This document shows positions 44,001-51,708 of a stretch of 64,000 nucleotides of DNA, one piece after another. The translations under genes were made by a program, and so were the position numbers. Numbering within the stretch: position 1 is the stretch's first letter; the number at the start of each line of letters is the position of its first letter. This DNA comes from Pseudomonadota bacterium (GTDB lineage Bacteria; Myxococcota_A; Polyangia; Haliangiales; Haliangiaceae), in contig JAKSDA010000407.1 in the NCBI GenBank assembly GCA_022360315.1, positions 1 through 64,000 of the forward strand. The letters are read 5' to 3'. The notes beneath the pieces are model-generated. The model saw only the letters and a list, made by a program, of their open reading frames with translations, made no database searches and was not told the DNA's origin.

Positions 44001-44918
44001 ACCCATCTCATGAGGCATAACCGCGACGGGGACGTGACCCAGCTCGAGCAATTGGTCCGCGACCGCACCGACCCGGACACTGCGAGCCCGGCGTCGGCAG
44101 CGAGCATCGCGGTGCTGAATCTGGCCAAGGCCTATCATCAGGGCAACGCCTACGTCGCGGTTCAGTGGTCCGAGAAAGCCCTCAGTCATTTTGAAGATCT
44201 CGGCTATCAGCGCAACTCCTGTTTGCAGCTTTTGCAGCTGGGCACATTTCTGCGCGAGCTCGGGCACTACGAACGGTCGATCAGCGCACTCAGGTCTGGG
44301 CTTGAAAAAGCAGATCGCCTCGAGCTCGAACAAATTGCCCGTGGATGCCGCGCCGAGCTTGCTGTGACATTCATGCGGGTCGGGCGTATTGACGAGGCTG
44401 AAGCACTTCTCCTGTCTGTGCCTGTGGAGTCGTCGGACCGGCACAGCGTGTCCCGCCTCCAGCTGTTCAAGGCGCAGCTCCAGCTATTGACCGGCTCGTT
44501 GGCCGATGCCACGCGAGAGCTCGACCACGCTCTCGAGCTGGTCAACGACTCCGAGTTTCCGGCCTTGTACTCATTTGCCCAGGCGCTTCAGTCGCAGGCG
44601 CTCTTGGTCCTGGGCAGGCCGCGGGAAGCGCTCGCCGCGGCTCGTGCTGCGATGCAGATCATCGAAACCGTCGGCCCGCTGGATCAGGGCGAATCGCTGG
44701 TCCGCCTGGCCTATGCCGAGGCGCTCGATGCGTGCGGTCAGCGCGAGCAGGCCCGGCAGGTGCTCGCGACAGCGCGTTCGCGCCTTTTGGATCACGCTGC
44801 GCAGATCGAGGATCCGGCGTGGAGAAAGGCCTTTCTCGACAATATCGCCGAGCATCGGCGTACCCTCAAGCTGTGGCGCACGTGGAATGCTGACGAGCCG
44901 GCGGGTGAATTGAGCTGA
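41004..44918 (+). CDS. Ser/Thr kinase - cyclase-like - AAA ATPase - TPR protein 2
   Basis: The 1304-residue paralogue of the protein at 14676 has the same order: kinase (GAGGMGSVY, HRDIKPENLF near 129, DFGIAHLD near 151), a cyclase-like region (EQRYVSILLVGRTG, RLERLTDDMLFAAFTD, about 290-460), an ATPase (TGQAGSGKSRL near 490, LLIDDLQWSD near 633) and a TPR-type helical region. The cyclase-like part lacks the metal aspartates I would expect, so activity is doubtful. The GTG at 41004 is chosen because VWAKTVIANRFQITRLAG aligns without gaps to MDPGTVIAGRYVIDRLAG of the paralogue. A methyltransferase gene follows after 21 bases. Confidence 0.88.
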   Translation: MWAKTVIANRFQITRLAGAGGMGSVYHALDHERGRSVAVKIVDRHDDSDLSARFAREIEVLADLRHPGIVEYIAHGFTVTGEPYLVMEWLDGRNLKQRLGKNILSEVETVSVGIQVASALSVAHRRGIIHRDIKPENLFLTGNDLNRVKLIDFGIAHLDATRTALTTKGLVMGTPSFMAPEQARSERPIDQRADLYSLGAVLFTCLAGRPPFVADHVMAILAKMHFEEAPRVSSLRQGTSPDLDDLIDRLLAKDPHARPGSADEVASLLCGIARAPRASAVRSTPAVAVSSGEQRYVSILLVGRTGMDDRSSAWASIGALTANHGARLERLTDDMLFAAFTDQDDAGETARRAARLALSLRPLQVSAPIVLATGRGLVSERLPVGEAIDRAVDLLVQSDTVVVDGGGLVAAASPQQVVIDELTASLLDRRFHTMRRGDGKYLLVGESEKPRPGRKLLGKRIPCVGRDREIATVVAIARECIEDSVATAVLVTGQAGSGKSRLGYEIAAQLSSCQPAPRIFAAYGDSMRTGSALGLVGQLIRHAMAIESSASPSAQKAAIRTYTSQLAAGRTRTGSSSDNAGRMAAFLGEIAGLPFLADGLLQLSEARRDARLMHDQMLLTWEDWLDGETARNPVVLLIDDLQWSDVPSIRFINAALRDLEDRPLLVLAMARSEVDQVFPDLWASRQLDRLALRPLSKRACATIVEQAMPEGVGEATVKRLVERSGGNPFYLEELLRSAADSELDELPDTVLAIVAARLRALPPSERRVLRAASVFGRTFWLGGLAELLGDHVRVIESFVNRLAERELIVARRSSRFAKEREYSFAHDLTHEAAYATLPARDRQNAHLSAGLWLDSAGETDAITLAEHYHRGGDRERAVPGFQRVAEQALAADHLKAAIDYAERAVDCGAHGETLGALRLIQAEASNWKNDSTTAQQCGHEAFELLTRGSTLWAHAAHQLAWASGDRGDIDTLVKLARELESWAPEHLDGLYLAAVVHCATHLMRHNRDGDVTQLEQLVRDRTDPDTASPASAASIAVLNLAKAYHQGNAYVAVQWSEKALSHFEDLGYQRNSCLQLLQLGTFLRELGHYERSISALRSGLEKADRLELEQIARGCRAELAVTFMRVGRIDEAEALLLSVPVESSDRHSVSRLQLFKAQLQLLTGSLADATRELDHALELVNDSEFPALYSFAQALQSQALLVLGRPREALAAARAAMQIIETVGPLDQGESLVRLAYAEALDACGQREQARQVLATARSRLLDHAAQIEDPAWRKAFLDNIAEHRRTLKLWRTWNADEPAGELS

Positions 44919-44939
44919 ACCGCCGAGGCGGGTACTGAT

Positions 44940-45725
44940 ATGACCCTTCGGATGGACAACCGCACCTATTACGACGATTTCGCCGGCTGGTACGAGCGTG
45001 AGCGCGGTCGCGGTTACCACCAGATGATCGACGATCTCGAGGTTTCTCTGGTCGAGCGTTACGCGGTTGGTGGCCGGGTTCTCGAGGTCGGATGTGGGAC
45101 CGGACTTTTGCTCGACCGGGTGCGTTTATTCGCCTCGTATGCGACCGGCATGGATCTATCATCTAGAATGCTGGCCCGAGCACGCCAGCGCGATCTACCG
45201 GTGATCTCAGCTGACGCGACGCTTCTGCCCTTTCCCGACAATTGTTTTGATGTGGTGTACTCGTTCAAGGTTCTCCCCCACGTGGCCGATATTCGGGCAG
45301 CGCTATCCGAGATGTCCCGAGTGACCCGGCCTGGCGGGTATGTACTGGCCGAATTCTACAATGTCCATTCTCTGCGCTACCTGGTCAAGCGACTCAAGCC
45401 ACCCAGCGCGATCTCGGAGCACACCACCGATCGACAGGTATACACGCGCTACGACACGTTTGCCCGCATTGTCAACTATCTACCGCCAGGCCTGGAACTC
45501 GACACCGTGCGCGGGATCCGCATTGTCACGCCATTGTCACACGTCCACCGTGTGCCCGGACTGAGCTGGCTTTTTCGCGCGGCCGAGGAGCATCTGGCAG
45601 ACGCACCGGTCGTGCGCAACTTCGGCGGCTTTTTGGTTGCGGTGTCCCGCAAACAGGATCCTCAGGATCCCGACCGAAGGCAATGCCAGGAAGGGACCAG
45701 AATAGAGCCCAAATTGCGGCTATGA
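44940..45725 (+). CDS. Class I SAM-dependent methyltransferase
   Basis: The 261-residue cytosolic protein has motif I VLEVGCGTGLLL, an acidic motif II (TGMDLSSRM), SADATLLPFPDNCFDVVYS and post-I RVTRPGGYVLAEF. This places it among UbiE/Methyltransf_11-type enzymes. The substrate is unknown. The N-terminus (NRTYYDDFAGWYERERG) is common in enzymes acting on small molecules or lipids. It is probably cotranscribed with the kinase gene 21 bases upstream and ends 26 bases from the convergent cysNC stop. The last 25 residues are hydrophilic and may be an extension. Confidence 0.85.
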   Translation: MTLRMDNRTYYDDFAGWYERERGRGYHQMIDDLEVSLVERYAVGGRVLEVGCGTGLLLDRVRLFASYATGMDLSSRMLARARQRDLPVISADATLLPFPDNCFDVVYSFKVLPHVADIRAALSEMSRVTRPGGYVLAEFYNVHSLRYLVKRLKPPSAISEHTTDRQVYTRYDTFARIVNYLPPGLELDTVRGIRIVTPLSHVHRVPGLSWLFRAAEEHLADAPVVRNFGGFLVAVSRKQDPQDPDRRQCQEGTRIEPKLRL

Positions 45726-45751
45726 GAAGGGATAAGCAGCGAAACTGAGAG

Positions 45752-47665
45752 TTAGGTGAGCACGATGCGGCGCTGGCGCAGATGGGTGACGATTCGTTCG
45801 ACCGATTCTCCGACCGTTTCATCGGCCGGCCGAATGTGGATTTCGGGCTCGATGGGCCTTTCATAGGGCGACGAAATGCCGGTGAAATGGCGGATCTCGC
45901 CGCGGCTTGCCCGGGCGTAGAGTCCCTTGGTATCGCGCGTGCTGCACACCTCGAGCGGGGTATCGACAAAAATTTCGATGAACTCGTCGACCTCGACCAG
46001 GTTGCGGACCATGGCGCGATCTTTGCGAAACGGCGAGATGAAGGCCGCGAGCACGATTACTCCGGCGTCGACAAAGAGCTTGGCTGTCTCGCCGACGCGG
46101 CGGATATTTTCGACTCGATCGCGAGCGGAAAACCCCAGGTCGCGGTTGAGCCCGTGCCGGATGTTGTCTCCATCGAGTCGGTAGGTGTGGCATCCGAGGG
46201 CAAAAAGGCGCTGGTCCAGGGCGTTGGACAGGGTCGATTTACCGCTGCCAGAAAAACCGGTAAACCACAAAATCGCCGGCGTTTGCACTTTCTGATTGGC
46301 CCGCTCGGCCTTGCTGATCTTGCTCTCGTTCCACACCACATTGCGGGTTTCAACCGAAGTCGGCTGAGTGCGGGCGATCATGCCGGCGCCGACCGTGACG
46401 TTGGTCAGACGGTCGATGATAATAAAACTCCCGGTCGCTTGAACAATGTCGTACCCGTCGTAGACCAGCGGTTCGGTCAATTCTACCTCGCACCTGGCAA
46501 TTTCATTGAGCTCCAGGGTTTTGGCCGGCACATGAGCGAGTGTGTTGATATCGATTTTGTGGGCGATGGCGCGCACGACACCATGGGTCATTTTGGCGCC
46601 GAACTTAAAATCGTATTGCCGTCCGGGCAGCATGGCAGTCTCGTGCATCCATACCACAGTGGCCTCGACAAAACGGCCGACAGTGGGCGCGGCGGTGGGA
46701 TGGACGATCATATCGCCGCGGCTGATGTCGATCTCGTCGGCCAGGGTCAAGGTGACCGAGAGCGGTGCGCTGGCCTGGTCGAGATCGCCCTCGTAGGTGA
46801 CAATGCGCTCGACCGAACTGCGCTTGCCCACCGGCAGCACCATGATCTCGTCACCGCGCCTTACCGTGCCAGATGCAATCGTGCCACAATAGCCGCGAAA
46901 ATCGCGATTGGGCCGATTGACATACTGAACCGGGAAACGCAGGTCGCCCCGATTATCAGTCCGGTCGATGTCGACCGTCTCGAGAAATGCCATCAGCGTG
47001 GGCCCGCCGTACCACGGCATATGTTCACTGGTGTGGACGACATTGTCGCCGTTCAGGGCTGAAATCGGGATCACGCGCACATCGGCCACACCCAACCCGG
47101 CGATGAACGAGCGCACATCACCGGCGATATGCTCGAACGATTCGCGCCGGTAGTCGATCAAATCCATTTTGTTGACCGCGATGAGGAAATGGCGAATACC
47201 GAGTAGCGAGGTGATATAGGCGTGGCGCCGGGTCTGGGTGAGAACGCCGCGGCGGGCGTCGATCAGGATGACGGCCAGCTCGGCGGTGGACGCGCCAGTG
47301 GCCATGTTGCGGGTGTACTGCTCGTGGCCGGGCGTATCGGCGATGATGTATTTGCGCTTTTCGGTCGAGAAATAGCGATAGGCCACGTCGATGGTGATGC
47401 CTTGTTCTCGTTCGGATTGTAGACCATCGACCAGAAGGGCCAGATCGATGCCGTCCTCGGTGGTGCCAAAGCGGCTGCTGTCGGTGCGAATGGCGGCGAG
47501 CTGATCGTCGTAGATGAGCTCCGAATCGTGGAGCAGGCGCCCGATCAGCGTACTCTTGCCGTCGTCGACCGAGCCGCAGGTGATGAAGCGCAAGAGATCT
47601 TTTTGCTCGTGCTCTTGTAGGTAAGCGATGATGTCGCTGGCGATGAGGGCAGACTGGTGAGACAT
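45752..47665 (-). CDS. cysNC: Bifunctional sulfate adenylyltransferase subunit 1 / APS kinase
   Basis: The 637-residue fusion activates sulfate. The N-terminal CysN part is an EF-Tu-like GTPase: GSVDDGKST, DTPGHEQYTRNM and NKMDLIDY, with beta-barrel domains to about residue 440. The C-terminal CysC part (from about 460) is adenylylsulfate kinase, with P-loop TGFSGSGKST. Together with CysD it makes APS and then PAPS. Fusions like this (NodQ type) occur in many bacteria. It is the last gene of the sulfate operon, 17 bases after cysD. Confidence 0.96.
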   Translation of the reverse strand: MSHQSALIASDIIAYLQEHEQKDLLRFITCGSVDDGKSTLIGRLLHDSELIYDDQLAAIRTDSSRFGTTEDGIDLALLVDGLQSEREQGITIDVAYRYFSTEKRKYIIADTPGHEQYTRNMATGASTAELAVILIDARRGVLTQTRRHAYITSLLGIRHFLIAVNKMDLIDYRRESFEHIAGDVRSFIAGLGVADVRVIPISALNGDNVVHTSEHMPWYGGPTLMAFLETVDIDRTDNRGDLRFPVQYVNRPNRDFRGYCGTIASGTVRRGDEIMVLPVGKRSSVERIVTYEGDLDQASAPLSVTLTLADEIDISRGDMIVHPTAAPTVGRFVEATVVWMHETAMLPGRQYDFKFGAKMTHGVVRAIAHKIDINTLAHVPAKTLELNEIARCEVELTEPLVYDGYDIVQATGSFIIIDRLTNVTVGAGMIARTQPTSVETRNVVWNESKISKAERANQKVQTPAILWFTGFSGSGKSTLSNALDQRLFALGCHTYRLDGDNIRHGLNRDLGFSARDRVENIRRVGETAKLFVDAGVIVLAAFISPFRKDRAMVRNLVEVDEFIEIFVDTPLEVCSTRDTKGLYARASRGEIRHFTGISSPYERPIEPEIHIRPADETVGESVERIVTHLRQRRIVLT

Positions 47666-47682
47666 TCAAAATACCCCTGGCG

Positions 47683-48657
47683 TCAGAAATATCCCTGGCG
47701 TTTTTTCTCTTCCATGGATCCGGCCTGGTCGTGATCGATGACTCGCCCCTGTCGCTCGCTGCTCCGGGTCAGCAGCATTTCTCGAATCACTTCGGGCAGT
47801 GTGGTCGCCTTCGAGCGGACCGCGCCGGTGAGAGGGTAGCAGCCCAGGGTGCGGAAGCGAACCATTTCCAGACTCGGCTGCTCGCCCGCAGCCAGCTCCA
47901 TGCGGTCGTCATCGACCATGATCAGGTTGCCGTCGCGCTCGACCACCGGCCGCTGCGCGGCCAGATAGAGCGGGACAATGGCGATGTTTTCGAGATAGAT
48001 GTATTGCCAGATGTCGAGTTCGGTCCAGTTGGACAGAGGAAAGACGCGGATGCTCTCGTTTTGTTTGATCCGGCCGTTGTAGATACTCCACAGCTCGGGG
48101 CGCTGGTTTTTGGGATCCCAGCGGTGGTGTGAATCGCGAAACGAATACACTCGTTCTTTGGCTCGACTTTTCTCCTCGTCGCGCCGTGCTCCGCCAAAGG
48201 CGGCATCGAACCTGTACTTGTCGAGGGCCTGTTTGAGCGCCTGGGTCTTCATGACATCGGTGTAGATCCGGCTGCCGTGGGTAAACGGCGTGACCGGCTG
48301 GTCGCGGCCTTCGATGTTGGTGTGAACGATCAGGTCCATGCCAACCTCGGCGGCGCGCCGGTCGCGAAAGGTGATCATGTCGCGAAACTTCCAGGTGGTA
48401 TCGATGTGCAGGAGCGGAAACGGCGGTCTGCCGGGATAAAACGCCTTGAGCGCCAGGTGCAGCATGACCGACGAATCCTTGCCGATCGAGTAGAGCATGA
48501 CCGGGTTGTCGAACTCTGCGGCCACCTCGCGCATGATGTGGATGCTCTCGGCTTCGAGCAACCGCAAATGGGTCAGCGGCTTGGACGTGGCCGACCCGGA
48601 GGCTTTGAGCCGGGTATCGGGCGGAGAGTTTGCAGCGTCTGGTTGTCTGGTTGCCAT
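47683..48657 (-). CDS. cysD: Sulfate adenylyltransferase subunit 2
   Basis: The 324-residue ATP-pyrophosphatase-type subunit forms APS from ATP and sulfate with CysN. The PP-loop-like motif is YSIGKDSSVMLHL. Other family blocks are GGARRDEEKSRAKERVYSFRD and PLSNWTELDIWQYI. The C-terminus RQGRVIDHDQAGSMEEKKRQGYF is the CysD ending. The first 25 residues form a Ser/Pro-rich extension. Its ATG overlaps the stop of cysQ as TGATG, so translation is coupled. Confidence 0.96.
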   Translation of the reverse strand: MATRQPDAANSPPDTRLKASGSATSKPLTHLRLLEAESIHIMREVAAEFDNPVMLYSIGKDSSVMLHLALKAFYPGRPPFPLLHIDTTWKFRDMITFRDRRAAEVGMDLIVHTNIEGRDQPVTPFTHGSRIYTDVMKTQALKQALDKYRFDAAFGGARRDEEKSRAKERVYSFRDSHHRWDPKNQRPELWSIYNGRIKQNESIRVFPLSNWTELDIWQYIYLENIAIVPLYLAAQRPVVERDGNLIMVDDDRMELAAGEQPSLEMVRFRTLGCYPLTGAVRSKATTLPEVIREMLLTRSSERQGRVIDHDQAGSMEEKKRQGYF

Positions 48658-49466
48658 CACAGGTCTTCCAGGGTATCGAGAAATGGAGCGGTGGCAGTGG
48701 CGGCGACAGCAAAGTGAGGATTGCGCAGGTTTTCTTTGTTGTAGCGCAGGGGTTGGCGTTCGGGCAGGGCCACAAGGACTCCTCCGGCCGCATCGATCAC
48801 CGCGTGCGCCGCGGCAGTATCCCATTCCATGGTTGGACCCAGGCGCGGATAAAAATCGGCCTCGCCTTCGGCGACCAGACAGATTTTCAGTGCGCTGCCC
48901 CGGGCAACGCTCTCCACGTCGTACTGGCCGCGCAGGCGTTCGAGCAGACGGGTGGTGCTGTCGCCGGCGTGCGACCGGCTGACCACCACGCGCAGCGCGG
49001 TGCCGCCGGGCGGGGTTGCCCGCAAGGCGACCTGGTCGCCGCCGCGGTGGCGGAACGCACCTTCGGCCAACGAGGCGCTGTACGAGGTCATCAGTGCGGG
49101 CACGTGGACCACGCCGAGCACCGGCTGGCCGTTTTCGACCAGGGCGATATTGACCGTGAACTCGTCATTGCGTTTGATGAACTCCTTGGTGCCGTCGAGC
49201 GGGTCGACCAGCCACAGCCTGGTCCAGTCCCGGCGTTCGGCGTAGCCCGCCTGGGCCGATTCTTCGGCCAGGATCGGAATGTTGGGGGTCAGCTCGCGCA
49301 GTGCCTCGGTGATCAGGCGATTGGACGCCACATCGGCCCGGGTGAGCGGTGAGTCGTCGTCTTTGGTCTGGACAGCGAAGTCGTCTTTGCCATAAATGTC
49401 CATGATGACGTCGCCGGCGCGGCGGGCGACGTCGAGGACGCTTTGTCTGAGCTCGGCCATGTTCAT
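48657..49466 (-). CDS. cysQ: 3'(2'),5'-bisphosphate nucleotidase CysQ
   Basis: The 269-residue Mg-dependent phosphatase recycles PAP, the by-product of PAPS use, to AMP. The inositol-monophosphatase-superfamily motifs are intact: LAEESA, WLVDPLDGTKEF and MEWDTAAAHAVI. The start at 49466 has AGGA ten bases upstream; a GTG nine codons earlier lies 1 base from the SLC13 stop and is possible. Its place inside the sulfate operon fits control of PAP/PAPS pools. Confidence 0.93.
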   Translation of the reverse strand: MNMAELRQSVLDVARRAGDVIMDIYGKDDFAVQTKDDDSPLTRADVASNRLITEALRELTPNIPILAEESAQAGYAERRDWTRLWLVDPLDGTKEFIKRNDEFTVNIALVENGQPVLGVVHVPALMTSYSASLAEGAFRHRGGDQVALRATPPGGTALRVVVSRSHAGDSTTRLLERLRGQYDVESVARGSALKICLVAEGEADFYPRLGPTMEWDTAAAHAVIDAAGGVLVALPERQPLRYNKENLRNPHFAVAATATAPFLDTLEDL

Positions 49467-49494
49467 GGGGTGCTTCCTGGTCGGGGGTGACACG

Positions 49495-51270
49495 TTATGG
49501 ATAAAGTTGCCATACCAAGGGAATCCACAGTGCAGCGATCACTGCCGACACCGCGGTGAGCGGGAGGCCAATGCGCAGGTAGTCGCGAAAGTGATAGCCA
49601 CCAGGTCCGTATACCATCAAGTTGGTCTGGTAGCCGATCGGTGTGGCAAAACTCGCCGACGCAGCCACCATGATGGCGATGGCAAAGGGCATGAAGCTGG
49701 TCCCCAGTTCGTCGGCAGTTGCCCAGGCGACCGGAAACATGAGGACCGCGGCGGCATTATTGGTCACCACTGCACTGATCAGGGCGGTGGTGAGATAGAG
49801 AATGAACAGAGTCAGGGTCGGTCGATTGCCGGCCAGGCCGAGCAGCGCCTCGGCCATGGTGTGGGCGACGCCGGTCTGCTCGAGGGCGCGGCCCAGGCCC
49901 AGGGCTGCTGCGATGGTGATGAGAACCATCCAGTCGATGCTGCGCCGCGCGGCCCGCACCGAGGTGCAGCGCAGAACCACCAGCAATCCGGCAGTGAGCA
50001 GAGTTGCGCGCAGCATGTCGAGCCAGCCCAGTGCGACCGAGGCGACCATGGCGGCGAGCAATCCGACTGTGATCCAGGCCCGGTCGAAACGGGGTGGATG
50101 GGAGTCTTCGATGCGGCTGACCAGGTAGAAGTCGCGCGAATTGCGCAATCTTTCAGCGAAACTGGGCCGGGCTTCGAGAACCAGCGTATCGCCGGGGTGA
50201 AGCACGATATCGCCGAGCTTTTGCTTGATCCGCTCGCCGTTGCGGGCCAGGGCGATGACCACGGCGTCGTAGTGGTTGCGAAAGCGTCCCTTGCGAATGC
50301 TGCGCCCGATCAGTGGATTGTTGTTGGATACCACGGCTTCGAAAAGCAGCCGCTGGGAGCGCGGTCCATCCAGTTTGAAGACCTGGTCGGTGGCCGGGAG
50401 CAAGCCGTGAATGCGCTGCAGATCGACCACCGAGTCGACCACGCCGACAAAGACCAGGCGATCGCCACTTTCGAGCACATCGGTGGGCGAGACCGCGGGC
50501 AGGATCTGACCGCGGCGGTCGATCTCGACCAGGTATACGCTGCCCAGCTGGCGCAAGCCCGCCTGTGCAATGGTTTGACCGACCAGCGGGCCGTTTGGCG
50601 ACACGGTCATCTCGATGCTGTACTCGCGGGGATCGTCGAGCTGGCCGGTCAATGTCTGGCGGTCGGGGAGGAGAAATCGGCTGGTGAGGAGGATGAAGCC
50701 GATGACGGTTGCGGCGATCGGCACGCCGATCCAGGCCGGTTCGAGCATGCCCAGGGCAGGCCGGTCATGTTCGATCAGCATACCGTTGACGACCAGGTTG
50801 GTGCTGGTGCCGATCAGAGTACACATGCCTCCGGCGATGGCGGCATACGACAATGGGATCATCAATTTGGACGGAGCCATGCCCAATCGGCGCGCCCAGT
50901 CGCGAACTGCCGGGATCAGCATGGCGACCACGGGAGTATTGTTGAGAAAGGCTGAAAACAGGGTCACTGGAGCCATCAGGCGCAGCTGGGCGCCAGCTGC
51001 CGAGCGCGGCCGGCCGAGCAGTCGCGCACTGACCCAGTAGACTGCACCGGTCTCCTGCAGGGCGGTGGCCACGACGTAGAGCACGCCAATGGTGGCCACG
51101 GCCGGATTGGCGAATCCGGCCAGGGCATCCTCGACCGTGAGTACGCCGCCCATCAAAAGTCCGATCAGGCCGAGCACAAAGATGGCGTCGGCAGCCAGAC
51201 TGGTGAAGCAGAGCAGCGCTGCCACGAGCAGCGTCACAGCCGCGGTGATCCAGGCGTCGATCCCGTCCAT
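49495..51270 (-). CDS. SLC13/DASS family permease with two RCK-C domains, probable sulfate importer
   Basis: The 591-residue protein has two hydrophobic halves, each with a family-type Asn-rich loop (FSAFLNNTPVVAML and ISAVVTNNAAAVLM). Between them lie two TrkA-C/RCK-C regulatory domains (about residues 195-360; LVGQTIAQAGLRQL and LIGRSIRKGRFRNHY). This layout is typical of bacterial sodium- or proton-coupled sulfate and dicarboxylate transporters. Its place as first gene of an operon with cysQ, cysD and cysNC makes sulfate the likely substrate. The ATG at 51270 is preferred to a start nine codons earlier. Confidence 0.9.
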   Translation of the reverse strand: MDGIDAWITAAVTLLVAALLCFTSLAADAIFVLGLIGLLMGGVLTVEDALAGFANPAVATIGVLYVVATALQETGAVYWVSARLLGRPRSAAGAQLRLMAPVTLFSAFLNNTPVVAMLIPAVRDWARRLGMAPSKLMIPLSYAAIAGGMCTLIGTSTNLVVNGMLIEHDRPALGMLEPAWIGVPIAATVIGFILLTSRFLLPDRQTLTGQLDDPREYSIEMTVSPNGPLVGQTIAQAGLRQLGSVYLVEIDRRGQILPAVSPTDVLESGDRLVFVGVVDSVVDLQRIHGLLPATDQVFKLDGPRSQRLLFEAVVSNNNPLIGRSIRKGRFRNHYDAVVIALARNGERIKQKLGDIVLHPGDTLVLEARPSFAERLRNSRDFYLVSRIEDSHPPRFDRAWITVGLLAAMVASVALGWLDMLRATLLTAGLLVVLRCTSVRAARRSIDWMVLITIAAALGLGRALEQTGVAHTMAEALLGLAGNRPTLTLFILYLTTALISAVVTNNAAAVLMFPVAWATADELGTSFMPFAIAIMVAASASFATPIGYQTNLMVYGPGGYHFRDYLRIGLPLTAVSAVIAALWIPLVWQLYP

Positions 51271-51708
51271 GGCCCATTTTGATGGGGACGGTAGCAACTT
51301 TTCAACTCGGCGCCCAGGTCGGCGACAATGGGCAACAATCGTCGCCAGTTGTCGCGTCGATCATCGAGTGAATGCGGGCCGGCGCCCTACCGGGTAGCCG
51401 ACACAACCAGCGTTTCGTGCCTGCAGGGCAAGGCCGACACGGTCATCGAACGGCTCGATGACCGGCACAAACGCCAGGCCCGGCAGTGCTCGCCAGGGTG
51501 ACCGGTAACAGGGCCTGTTGTTGCAATTGGCAACATCTCTCAGTTGCGTTTGCCGCCGAGCGTTGCATTGCGCAACACTGGCCAGCCCGGCCACTCGTTT
51601 GGGCCCGGTCGGGTAGAAAGGGCTTGCCAAGGTAAATGCATGTAGGATAAATGCCTATACAGTGTATATCACTCGGTATGCAATCCACATCAAGCGGTAT
51701 TGACGGCC
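51271..51708. other. Divergent promoter region with two palindromes
   Basis: This 438-base gap separates the sulfate operon (minus) from the isoamylase gene (plus). It contains TGTTGC-AATTG-GCAACA at 51519-51535 and the perfect palindrome TATAC-AGT-GTATA at 51656-51668. The latter is 41 bases before the isoamylase ATG, close to where RNA polymerase would bind. No coding potential was recognised. Confidence 0.5.
51656..51668 (+). promoter_or_regulatory. Palindrome at the probable isoamylase promoter
   Basis: TATACAGTGTATA is a perfect 13-base palindrome in locally AT-rich DNA. It may be an operator or overlap the -10 region (TATACA). Its regulator is unknown. Confidence 0.35.

Noticed and set aside
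41004..44918. Upstream start for kinase 2 at 40878 or 40893
   Set aside because: Those starts would place the repeat copy G inside the gene; the GTG at 41004 gives a gapless N-terminal match to the paralogue at 14676.
45782..47062. Plus-strand frame (426 codons) opposite cysNC
   Set aside because: Shadow of a highly conserved gene; no motif of its own.
49396..50955. Long plus-strand frame (519 codons) opposite the SLC13 permease and cysQ
   Set aside because: Rich in Gln, Asp and His as expected for the reverse complement of a hydrophobic transporter gene; no domain motifs; conflicts with an intact operon.
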